Origin: Leidyana gryllorum EB-2025a
Taxonomy: Eukaryota > Apicomplexa
Direction of reading: 5' to 3'
Length of the DNA: 64,000 nt
Assembly: GCA_048772705.1 (NCBI GenBank)
Contig: JBLWGC010000204.1
Span: 1-64,000 of the forward strand
Each line of letters starts with the position of its first letter. Positions within the stretch are counted from its first letter, which is position 1. Made by a program: the position numbers and the translations under genes. Below the pieces are notes generated by a model that saw only the letters and a program-made list of their open reading frames with translations, was not told the DNA's origin and made no database searches. Below are positions 33,094-43,125 of the stretch, one piece after another.

Positions 33094-33912
33094 ATGCACC
33101 TAAGCTATCTCACTTTGCTCCTACCCTTTGTGACTGGTTCGCTGCGAGACTATTTTGGCCCGACTCCGACAGAAGAGTCTCTGAAGGAGTATCGACCTCG
33201 TAGCCCACAAGTCGCTTGGGTTCAGGACCTACAGGTAGAGACCACTGAAGGGGCTTCCGGTCTGCCAGTGCGAGTGTCTGCGCTGACCGAGCCAATCCAT
33301 GTGGAGGCCGAGGTCAGCCACTGGCGGGTCCAATCGACCACAGAGGAGAGTAATACGTTATCTACACCTGCTGTTGCTGACGAAGGTAAGGTAGAAGAAA
33401 GTAATGGGTGGGGTGGATGGTTCCACTTTGGGGCGTCGATACCACATACTTCACCCCGAAACGAGACGCTAAGCAACAACAATTCGTCCCCAATTGGTCG
33501 GTTAGACCGCATTTTAATGGAGATCCCCCAACCGCATCGGTTTGTGGTGGCATCAAATGTGGATTCCGAGACTCAGCAAGAATTGGCCATCAAGTTGACG
33601 GACTTTTACGCACAGTGCCTCGCTGCCGCGGGTATGGTGGGCCCTGAAAGTCAGCCAGAGATCTCGCCGAGCTGTGATCTACCCAAATTGGCTCAGATGT
33701 GCAGATTGCCAACCCAAGGATGTCATGTGGCCGCTGGTTATCTATGGAACTGTGCTGCAAGTCATGCTGTGGAAGCCGGTTGTACGACGTTCGTGCCATC
33801 TATAATCGGTGCCGAGTGCAATCAGACCGTCGGGAGACTTCTCCTCTGCCTTACAGGGTTAGAGAAGCCCGACTTGAGCATCAAGGACGGTTTGACACGC
33901 ATCTGCCAGTAG
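33094..33912 (+). CDS. Secreted cysteine-containing protein
   Basis: 272 residues beginning MHLSYLTLLLPFVTGSLRDY, a clear signal peptide. The C-terminal ~90 residues contain eight cysteines (CDLPKLAQMC, LPTQGCHVAAGYLWNC, CTTF, C-N-Q-T, LLLC, RICQ), probably disulfide-bonded; an N-glycosylation site NETLSNNNS lies before. There is no membrane anchor and no recognised family. Divergent promoter region of 29 bp shared with the poly-Gln gene; 16 bp to the LYAR start. Confidence 0.65.
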   Translation: MHLSYLTLLLPFVTGSLRDYFGPTPTEESLKEYRPRSPQVAWVQDLQVETTEGASGLPVRVSALTEPIHVEAEVSHWRVQSTTEESNTLSTPAVADEGKVEESNGWGGWFHFGASIPHTSPRNETLSNNNSSPIGRLDRILMEIPQPHRFVVASNVDSETQQELAIKLTDFYAQCLAAAGMVGPESQPEISPSCDLPKLAQMCRLPTQGCHVAAGYLWNCAASHAVEAGCTTFVPSIIGAECNQTVGRLLLCLTGLEKPDLSIKDGLTRICQ

Positions 33913-33928
33913 CTAATTTTTTTCGAAC

Positions 33929-36328
33929 ATGGTCTCCTTCTCGTGTGATACATGCCTCGACATCGTCAAGAAACCTCAGTTGGACCGCCACTGCAATCAA
34001 AAGTGCCCTAATGCCTACTCCTTCACCTGCGTAGATTGCAGCAAGTCCTTTACAGGCACAGAACTCAAGAATCATACCCAATGTATCACAGAGAAAGCCA
34101 AATACGAGAAGAAGACCCCGCCTGCACACCCCCCTGTCCCTAAACGAGTGTTCGCCGAAGACCAACAAACCACACCAGCCAAACGTTCCGCACCCTCCAC
34201 CACTGTGAAACCAGCCAAGAAGGCCAAATTGGACAAAAAGCTCACCAAATCATCCGATGACAAGGACAAGAAGGCTGCCAAGAAGGCCAAAAAGTCCAAG
34301 AAGCTCAGCAGCAGTTCGAGCTCCTCTAGCAGCTCGAGCTCCAGCTCCAGCAGCTCGAGTTCGTCTTCCGAAGAAGAAACCACTGCGGTGGTCAAGAAGG
34401 GCAAACCAGTCTCATCTTCCAGTTCCTCGTCTTCATCGAGCTCTTCATCATCTTCTTCGTCTTCATCGTCTTCGTCTTCCACTTCAAGCTCTGAGGATGA
34501 GAAGCGGGTAGCCGCCAAGGCGTCGGTGATCACGACAAAGCCGTCTGCCTCCTCCTCGTCCTCTAGTTCGAGTTCCTCATCGTCTTCCTCAGATGAGGAG
34601 TCCCAGATGGCCGAACCGGCGAAGGTTGCTGTTCCCAAGAAGACTTCGTCTTCTTCTTCATCTTCTTCATCTTCTTCGTCTTCATCTTCTTCTTCTGCGT
34701 CCTCGTCCTCTTCGAGCGACAGCAGCAGCTCCTCCGATGAGGAGAAGGCGGCAGCAGTGACTGAGAAGACTGTAACGAAGAAGTCTTCCAGCAGTTCGTC
34801 GTCGAGCTCATCGTCTGACGAAGAGGAGAAGCCGCAAGCGGCTGCCAAAGCGAAGAAGAGTGCGAGTTCGTCTTCTTCATCGAGCAGCTCTTCGTCGAGC
34901 TCGTCCTCCTCAGAAGACGAGGTCGAGAAGAAGGCCGCCGCTAAACCCACCAAGGCAGTCGAGAAGAAAGCTGTTGAGAAGAAAGTTTCGTCTTCTTCCT
35001 CTTCTTCTTCTTCCTCGTCGTCCAGCGACTCTGACAGTTCGGAGGATGAGGTGAAGCCCGCAGCCGTGGCCAAGAAGGCACTTTCTTCTTCCAGTTCGTC
35101 GTCGTCGTCGTCTTCCTCTTCGTCCTCCAGCTCCAGTTCATCTGAGGATGAAGCTCCAGCTGTGGCGAAGGCTAAGCAGAGTTCAAGTAGTTCGTCTGCG
35201 AGCTCGTCGTCAAGCAGCTCTTCTTCTGAAGACGAAGCCGTGCCGGTTTCCGCTGCGAAGAAAGCGGCATCATCGAGTTCTTCATCTTCGTCGTCGAGTA
35301 GCAGCAGCGATTCGAGTTCGTCTGATGATGAGGAGGAGAAGTCGGCGACAAAGGTGAAGGCCGGTCGCCAGAGCAGCTCCAGTTCGAGCTCGAGCTCCAG
35401 CAGTGACGAGTCGGACATTGCTGAGAAAGCTAAAGTTACCACAGCGGCCGCAGCATCGTCGTCGTCTTCATCTGAGAGCAGTGATTCCGAGTCGGATATA
35501 TCGAAGAAGGCGGTGGCGGTTGACAAGACGCCTCTTCCGGTCGGAAGGAAGGGTGCATCGTCGTCCAGCTCCTCTTCGTCGTCGTCTTCTTCATCAAGCA
35601 GCTCCTCTTCTTCGTCCTCGGAGAGCGACTCGGAAGATGAGATTGCCGAGAAGCAGCCTGTTGTGGCGGCGAAAGCCGACAGCTCGTCGAGCAGTAGTGA
35701 GAGCGACAGCGATAGTGACGACGCAATGGAAGAGAAGCCTACAATTAAGACTCAATCTAAACCCCCCGCCTCCTCGTCTTCTTCTTCTTCTTCCTCGTCT
35801 TCGTCGGACGACTCTTCGTCTTCTGAGGATGAGGCCCCCGCCCCCAAGAAAGTTGCTGAGGTGAAGAAGGCGTCGTCTTCTTCCTCTTCGAGGAGTAGCA
35901 GCAGCAGTTCGTCGAGTTCCTCAAGCTCTGACGAGAGCAGTTCCTCTGAGGAAGAGACAATGGTCGAGAAGGCTGTGGAGAAAAAGGCAGCAGCGGTTTC
36001 GAGCTCGTCTTCGTCCTCGTCCTCGTCGTCCTCAAGCGACTCTTCGTCGTCCTCTGACGAGGAGACAACGAAGCCCGCTGCCGTGACAACAGCTAATGTC
36101 CGCAGCTCGAGCTCCAGTAGCAGCAGCAGCAGCAGCAGCAGTGATTCGTCATCATCGTCGTCGAGTGACTCTGACTCTGAGTCTGACGTTGCTGCCAAGG
36201 CGAGCCGGAAACGAAGTTCATCAAGCAGCAGTGAAGAGGAGCCACCGGCGAAGAAGGGGCGGTCATCCTCGTCGAGTTCGGACGACAGTAGTTCGAGTGA
36301 TAGCAGCAATTCGAGTGACAGTGATTAA
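33929..36328 (+). CDS. LYAR-type zinc finger protein with giant serine/acidic tract
   Basis: 799 residues, one exon. The N-terminus has two zinc-binding units: CDTCLDIVKKPQLDRHCNQK and the zf-LYAR signature CVDCSKSFTGTELKNHTQCI. The rest is about 20 alternating blocks of pure serine (up to ~24 Ser) and short Lys/Ala or acidic linkers, resembling nucleolar Nopp140/SRP40 tails that are heavily CK2-phosphorylated (SSSSEEE/SSDDE sites). It is likely a nucleolar ribosome-biogenesis or nucleic-acid-binding protein. Serine codons alternate among TCT, TCG, TCC, AGC and AGT, so the tract is a protein-level repeat rather than a pure microsatellite. Expect length polymorphism and assembly error here. 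Confidence 0.9.
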   Translation: MVSFSCDTCLDIVKKPQLDRHCNQKCPNAYSFTCVDCSKSFTGTELKNHTQCITEKAKYEKKTPPAHPPVPKRVFAEDQQTTPAKRSAPSTTVKPAKKAKLDKKLTKSSDDKDKKAAKKAKKSKKLSSSSSSSSSSSSSSSSSSSSSEEETTAVVKKGKPVSSSSSSSSSSSSSSSSSSSSSSSTSSSEDEKRVAAKASVITTKPSASSSSSSSSSSSSSSDEESQMAEPAKVAVPKKTSSSSSSSSSSSSSSSSSASSSSSSDSSSSSDEEKAAAVTEKTVTKKSSSSSSSSSSSDEEEKPQAAAKAKKSASSSSSSSSSSSSSSSSEDEVEKKAAAKPTKAVEKKAVEKKVSSSSSSSSSSSSSDSDSSEDEVKPAAVAKKALSSSSSSSSSSSSSSSSSSSSEDEAPAVAKAKQSSSSSSASSSSSSSSSEDEAVPVSAAKKAASSSSSSSSSSSSSDSSSSDDEEEKSATKVKAGRQSSSSSSSSSSSDESDIAEKAKVTTAAAASSSSSSESSDSESDISKKAVAVDKTPLPVGRKGASSSSSSSSSSSSSSSSSSSSSESDSEDEIAEKQPVVAAKADSSSSSSESDSDSDDAMEEKPTIKTQSKPPASSSSSSSSSSSSDDSSSSEDEAPAPKKVAEVKKASSSSSSRSSSSSSSSSSSSDESSSSEEETMVEKAVEKKAAAVSSSSSSSSSSSSSDSSSSSDEETTKPAAVTTANVRSSSSSSSSSSSSSDSSSSSSSDSDSESDVAAKASRKRSSSSSSEEEPPAKKGRSSSSSSDDSSSSDSSNSSDSD

Positions 36329-36486
36329 GAAGAAAGCAACCAGGTGTCTAATGTTATATGTTCTACGTTTTTGTTTGATCGATCAATCGTCGTCTTGCAG
36401 CGGGAGCTTGAGCTCGAACCTAATCAACACTCTGATAAGAAGAAACCGGCGCGAGTTTGATGAGAGAGAGAGGTGTATACTTCTTC

Positions 36487-38794
36487 TCACCGATCGTGGC
36501 CCACAGTTGTAACCCGCCACCAGTCTTCCGAGATCCGGCGCACAGCGAGACCAACTAGTTCCCGGCATAGAGCGGGTAAACTGTATGCTCGATCAGGTGC
36601 GGGTACTCTCATGGAAATAGTTCCTGCTGTGCCACCGAAAGGTATAGGAAGCTCATCATCGTCCGTCGATTGACGCGCGTTCACGCGATGCATTGACAAA
36701 GCAGACAGGTGCGCTTCCGTTGGAATAGATAGGAGCGGCTGCAGGAATGAGAGATGGATCTAACGTACGGAGAGAGACACCAAACCGCCCGCCCGACCGA
36801 CAGGGCGCTCCTTTCGGTGCAACTTACCACAAGCCAATAGTTCTCATTCGCGGGCGAGCGATGTAACTGAGCGATGCCAACCGTAGATGCCTCCCAGAGG
36901 GCACAAAATACAAGGCCTGCGTCAGTCTGCACGCTAAGAAGTGAAATTCGCGAGATGGGATCCCCCCAGCGCTCAAAAGCAGACATCATCAGCGGGCTCT
37001 GAAGGGTAAATAGAGTGAGTGACTGACACACACACTCTCAAACTCACGGAGGCTTGAAGTTGCCAGTCGCCCTGGTCATTGAGAACCGGAATGAATACCG
37101 ATAGACTGAACTCAGCTGATTGGATTATCACAAGATCGGCCAGTTCGTGATTAAGGTGAGCAGCACGCTTCTGAGAGGCCCGATCAGCCGCTTGACTTCG
37201 CTTTTCCGCGTCCGCAAAGTTCCAAGGATCACGAACCACCGCTGTCTTGACGTAAACTGATGGTCTTAATTGCAATTGTTCACATTCCCAGCCTCGCTCT
37301 TCTGGCCATCGTCCCACTGGGGCTTGTGGGATTGTGAGGGGTAGTTCAATGATGTTATTAGTCGTTTCGTGATGCTCCTGCGACTGAGGAGTATTACCCT
37401 CAGCCACAGTAACCTCATCTTCTTCGTGCTGAGTTTCGTCAGCTCTCTCGTCCTCCTCAGTAATCTCTCTGTCAAATTCTTCTTCTGAGGTCGGACCTAT
37501 TGATTGTGATGCGAATGTCGGTAACGATAGTGAGTCATATGAATCTTCTGCAGGACGCAGTGTCCTTCTCAATCGACGAAGCCACATTCGTCTTGTTGTG
37601 GGGTCCAGCGCACCACCCTGGCGCCAATACGGCGGCTGACTCAATGTCGGTAGTCGGCGTGCAAGGTCCTCCTCGCCTTCCCATCGCTCGACTTCATCGA
37701 ACAAATCGTCTTCTGCCATGTCTAAAACCTCCCCGTCGGCTTCGTTGATTCCGCCGACAGCCTCTCCCCTCAGATCCTCAGTTTCCTGTGTTCGATCAGC
37801 ATTGGAAGTCGGCGAAACGCGACGAGCAGCGCTGCGTCTCATCCAACCAACGCCCCAGCCCCATGAGCTATTCTGCCCGCTCTTGGCGATACATTTCCCT
37901 TCTTGCGAGTCCCTGCCATCAGTGTGCACAAGAAGGAGACACGTGTGTTCACTTACCACACACATATAGTAGTGTCTATGGACGTGGTTGCCAGCAGCGC
38001 TCCTGAAGGAGAAAAGGCGATGGCCGGGATATTGTGACGATGGCCTGCGAATTCCGTCAGGCCTCGTTTGGAATTGTCAACAGTGGCCTGAGTTTCTCCC
38101 TCTTGCAGACTGAAGATACTGATCTTCAATACGTTGTGGGCATTGGTTCCCACTGCCAGAGTGAAGGGATCTTTTGGATGCAGACTGAGGGCCCATGCGG
38201 AAGGGTCAGGTGTCCCAGTTTGCTAAAAGCTGTTGTTGACGCGAGGGACTGCTGATGCCCACTTACGATCAGAAGTCGTCTGTGAGCGTTAAAAAGCGTC
38301 TCGGGTGTTCGAGTGGCGGCTGCTGTCAACCAAAAGACATAGACCTGAGGGGGGCGAAGATGAAGACAGATATGTGGTTCGAGGAGGTTGACCTACCGCG
38401 CCGCTAAAGGTGGCTGCCATGAGTACCGAGCATTGATCGCTCTCTTCGCATCTGAGGTGATTGATGGGGGCGTCGCCATGAACCGAAAAAGTGGCACAAG
38501 CCTTTGGGTATGCGGCTATTCCTTCGTCGCTGCTGATGAGTGCCCCAGTGACAGGGTGCAACGTCCACGCATAGATCTGAGCGAGTGTAGGTGGAGTAAC
38601 AGATGCTTACTGTGCGGGCTGAGGCGAGGAAAAGGTACTGGTCGTTTGCGTCAATGGCAAGAGCATTGATGGCGCTGGTGGGGGGAAGACATTCCGGATC
38701 TATTCGACCCTCCCAGACCTATTTTAGATTGAGACGCTGCACGGAAGAGACCAACCTTCCTAAGTTTACAGTCGTTAGGGCAAAAATCAACCAT
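36487..38794 (-). CDS. WD40-repeat protein with long acidic insert
   Basis: Multi-exon gene, start at MVDFCPNDCKLRKVW (38794), last exon 36487-36738. WD-type blades are visible: INALAIDANDQYLFLASART spliced to IYAWTLHPVTG; SLHPKDPFTLAVGTN; GHRHNIPAIAFSPSGALLAT then STIDTTICVW-type end TTSIDTTICVW. A large acidic exon follows (about 37,060-37,930) with NFADAEKRSQAADRASQKRA and a hydrophobic block LADLVIIQSAEFSLSVF, and a C-terminal exon with LPALCRELVGLAVRRI. The architecture recalls fungal Crt10-like proteins, but this is only a resemblance. Exon edges in the middle are approximate. Confidence 0.75.
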
Positions 38795-38976
38795 TTTGGA
38801 GATATGACCTGATGGCAGCAGCAGAAGAATCAGCAGTCGGGACCTCCCCGCGTCGTCACGTATATCTGGTCGCGGGTAAGCAGGGCTCTGGCATCTAATG
38901 GGCTTCAGGAAGGTCGAGCGTCTGCTTTTTTGAGACCGTCCGCACGTGGGTCACATGCCCCAGAAGTGACCAGCAG

Positions 38977-40649
38977 ATGCCTTCGAGCAAGGATGCTCGC
39001 CATTCGGTCTCTCTGCGCGCTCAAGGTCTTTTCCACCTTCTCTTCTGTACACTCCCGCTCATTACGCTTCCCGTTGTTTACACATACTACCGAATGTAAG
39101 TTGGCTCTCTCAAGTCTCCGGTAGAAAAGCACATATCCAGAGTTCCTCCTGTGGCTCGGCTCATCGGGTTGGACGTGGTAGCCTACGTTGGCGGCATAAA
39201 GAATGCAGCACCGGTTGAGCACGTCGCCAGCCAGTTCCTCTCCGGCGTCCTGTTTGCGCTGGCTTTACTGACATTGGGAGCCCTGCTGACCACCAGTATC
39301 CGAGATCCCGGCCGAGTACCCCGTGGGTACCACTGGATCGCCACGGCTTCACGACGGGGCTCCAAATTACGACACCTCCCTGATCGCGACCATTGGACAG
39401 TCTTCGTACCCACCTTCCCCGACTCCTCATTCGCACCCGCACTTCACGCTACGCCCCACTACGGTTCTCGTCTCTACAAAGAGCTCACCAAACATAGTGT
39501 CTTTACCGTTACCACCGGCGTTACTCACAAACACGCCTACATCATTCCCTCTAAAGCTGTGAACGAATGGATCACCTACTTGCAAAGGAATGAAGTCACC
39601 TCACGACCGACGTGCTCCACGGCCGCGGATGATCACTGTCGAGTCGACACAGAGTCACAACGGATCACTATCGAAGCTGCTGGAATACCCACCGAAGTCT
39701 TGGCCAAAGTCAATGACGTCAATGTACTTCTCAAGTGGTGCAGTAAGCAACACTACTGCCCAGAGCTCTAACACACACACACTCCCTTGCTCTGCAGCAA
39801 TTTGCAGACATGTGCGACTACCCCGTACTCGTCACTGCCGGAACTGCCAGTGTTGTGTGGATCGCTTTGACCACCACTGTGTCTGGTAGGTCAGGTTGTC
39901 GGTGGGTAATCAACTCGTCAGACAGGGTGTGCAATTGTGTTGGACTACGGAACCATCGCTACTTCTTGGCCTTTGTGGCCCTAACGTTCCTATTGGACGT
40001 TTACATTGCCCTCCTCTCAGCCATAGCAATAAAGGTGAGCGACAAACGCGCACTGCGAGCGTTCTATCCAACCAATTATTTCTTCTTCTTCTCTTTCAGC
40101 ACGAGTGGTGGCAAACGGCCACTAGCCACAACACTTCCAATGGTTCAAGGTTGGCTATAGCTAGCTATGTGATCGCTGCGGGCAGTCATTGGTGGCATGT
40201 GGTGTCCGACATCCCAGGCATGTGAGTTTGCGTGATTGTGTGAGAGAGCTTTCTTATCCCGTCTCATTGTTGGTGCAGAGTGACATTATGTACATTTACG
40301 GCGCTAATGCTCGTTCCGTTGGGAAACCTGGCGCTGTTCCACTTTGTATTACTGGGCAGCAACCGGACCACCACGGAAGAGGTATGTTCAGGTTTATGTA
40401 TTGGAAGTGATCGCGTTGGCGGCGGTGCAGATGAGGGAGCAGAACGTGACGTCGAACCCTTATTCTCAAGGAACACTGCGCAATTTACTCTGGTTATTGT
40501 GGAAGCGTCCTCCACCGTCCCTGATGGATAGATGGGGCCAAATCCGAGTGATCTCGAGCCGGGGTTGGCGATCATCCCGCCAGGCGGAGATTGAAGAGAC
40601 TAGACACGCGCTTTGCGAACCATTGGTGTCGGACAGCGAAGTTGATTGA
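38977..40649 (+). CDS. DHHC-type protein S-acyltransferase
   Basis: Seven exons (38977-39095, 39141-39742, 39798-39885, 39926-40034, 40100-40221, 40279-40381, 40431-40649) with introns of 40-65 nt keep phase; 453 residues. The cysteine-rich catalytic domain spans two splice sites: CTICRHVRLPRTRHCRNCQC, then CVDRFDHHCVW, then CNCVGLRNHRYF. Four membrane helices are visible (LLFCTLPLITLPVVYTYY, FALALLTLGALL, FLAFVALTFLLDVYIALL, FTALMLVPLGNLALFHFV). The TTxE motif follows (NRTTTEEMREQN). It palmitoylates cytosolic or membrane proteins, probably at Golgi or plasma membrane. The segment between TM2 and the DHHC domain is unusually long (~140 residues). Confidence 0.93.
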
Positions 40650-40789
40650 GAGAAAAATCGAATAAGAAGAGAAGAATATAATGAAAAAGAAGAACGACAT
40701 TCTATCGGGAAGACAATATATACACACACCACACACACGCATACACATACACCTCTCTGTTGACGAGCGCGCAGGCTGCGTGCTCATCT

Positions 40790-42951
40790 TCATTCCTTGT
40801 TGATCTCCTCCAGAGTCTTCCCGGTGAGGTCGGGCACACAAAATACAACGAAAGCTAGAACCAAAAGAGAAGTCCCCGTCAGCAGGGCGAAAGTACCTGT
40901 CAGAGTCGCGATACAGTAGTGTAAGGAAAAGTAAGAGACACACGAGCCTACCAGTAGCTGTCATAGCGAGGACGAGGAGTCTAAAGGCGAGTTGGAAGGC
41001 GAATGACAGAATCCAGAAGGTTGCAATGGTGACACCCATGCCAATACCCCTAATCGATGATGGAAGTACCTCACTGGCGACCACAAACATGAGTCCTGCC
41101 CAACTGATATTCCAACAGAACATGAGCCCCCAGAGGAGGATCATCACTAAAGTACTCTGCGGGGTGGTGGGGAACTTGGCGAGATCTTGGCCATCCTCCT
41201 CTGAGTACGCAGGGCAGCCTTGGAACTGACCGACTTTGAAGGTGATCTATCATCATCAAGAAAGAACAAGGATGAATGTCTAATCCCAATGAGGAGATCA
41301 CTCACGGCTAAGCCGATATGACAAAGGAGGGTGCCTGTGGTACCGCAGATCAAAGGAAAGCGTCGCCCAACTTTCTCCAAATACAAAAGCATCAGGGTCA
41401 CGCCGGCAAGCTGTAAGTATTTAGACACACAAGTATTAGGGCCGCCAAGAGGTAAGAGTCTCTCTCACCTTGACTACACCTATCATGACGCCAGTGAAGA
41501 GAGGGTCGCATATGTCGCCCATCCGCATCAGATCCACCGAGTAATACAGAATGGTGTTGGCACCCGTGAAGTTTTGCGAAATAGCGCAGCCGCATGCGAC
41601 AAACAACGCCTTCTTGAAGCTCAAGAGGCGTCTTATGCCACTGAAACCCTCATAATTCAGGATTTTCGACCCCATAAAGTTGAGACGTTTCCCCCAAGTC
41701 AAGGTGCCTTCGTTCCGAGCTGCCTCCATTTCCTCCGCATGCCGTCTCTGTTGCTCCTCTCGACGCCGCTGCTTAGCTTCTTCCCGCAACTCCTGTTCTT
41801 CCATCAAATTCAGGAGAGTTTGGAGAGGGGGCTGCCGTTTGGAGGGAACAGCCTCGCTGGGAGAGTCAATCGACACTCTCGAGGGTGACCGAGAATTGAT
41901 GTTGACCATTGCCGACCGTAGTTCCAAATCGAGATTCAGGTGATCGATTGGTCTACCCATCTCGTCTGCTTCACTCAATAGCATTTTCGTAGCCCTAACG
42001 CGAGAGAGTCGGGACATATCACTGCCGGAAACACAGGACATATCCGCTAGTAACAACGAGTCAACAATGGCATTCCGAGACTCTGTCTCCACGTCGTCCT
42101 TTGTACCCCCACAGATCGGCCGTTGCCCAGCTATTCTCTCAAGCGCTATCCGCGCCTTCCGGACTTTCTTGTGACTCACTAACCACCGCGGAGACTCCGG
42201 AAGGAGAATAGTACCCAATAATTGCAGCACAGCTGGGATACCAGCCGCCAATAGGAGCCATCTCCAATGATGGACTGGATTCACTAAATAGGCTACAGCA
42301 TAGGCCGCCAGACACCCAATGCACTGAGCTACTTCCTGACATGTCACAAGTACCCCTCGCACGTCAGCAGGCGAAACCTCCGCCATATACGTCGGAAACA
42401 CAACGAAACCCATCCCTATTCCCACTCCCAGAAGCGAGCGACCGATCAACATACCCTACGACAGAGAAAATGTGTCCACGTCTACACTGGGGGGGGTGTG
42501 TGTGTGTGTGTCGACTCACAGTGTAAGTCTGAGACAGAGCCATCATGGTGGCGGCTCCAGCGAAGAAGATATCGGATGCGACCAGAACAGCTCTTCGCCC
42601 GAATTTGTCGGCTGCCCAGCCTCCCGCGAGCGATGATACCATGGCGCCAGGAGCCAAGATGGCTACAAAGAGCTCGTTCATGATGCAAGGGCGGGCGTCC
42701 GAGAGACCCTCTCCGACTGGCCCGGGGCACACACCAAAATGATCGCGGATAGGCCCCAGAACCACTGCCACAATGCAGAGATCGTAACCCATCAAGAAAC
42801 CAGTCACAGCTGTGACCAGCACCATCATTGTTAGGAACACACTCGGTCTCTCGTTGTTGGTCTCTTCAGTGTCATCTTCCTCATCGATCACCTCCAAGGC
42901 GTTTTTGCTGTCACGTCGGTGTTGGACACAGACACTCAAACCTCTCCTCAC
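40790..42951 (-). CDS. MFS sugar-porter family transporter
   Basis: Five exons (42520-42951, 41469-42455, 41306-41410, 40952-41246, 40790-40896), 641 residues, all junctions in phase. Sugar-porter landmarks: ADKFGRRAVL between TM2 and TM3; GRSLLGVGIGMGFVVFPTYM and AEVSPADVRG; PESPRWLV after TM6; QNFTGANTILYYS in TM7; EKVGRRFPL between TM8 and 9; GKTLEEINKE at the C-terminus in place of PETKG. The loop between TM6 and TM7 is about 140 residues, charged, with a predicted coiled coil (EQELREEAKQRRREEQQRRH). Plasma-membrane or vacuolar hexose or polyol uptake is expected; substrate unknown. Confidence 0.93.
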
Positions 42952-43125
42952 CTCGCACCGTTCTCTAATATGGCGTCTGTCATTTCTACTTCGGCAAACT
43001 TGTCCCCATTCACCTTTAATGGAGGTGAAGGTGCTGTGGACACCACAGCGGCTGAAGGGAGGTCCCCTTCAGCAGGATTGACGGGTACTTTGAGCATAGG
43101 ATGAAATGCACCAGTGCATGCAAAA

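Noticed and set aside
34072-35526. 484-codon minus-strand ORF inside the LYAR gene
   Set aside because: It is the antisense of the serine repeat (Ser codons reverse to Glu/Asp/Leu), so its openness follows from composition; no independent domain.
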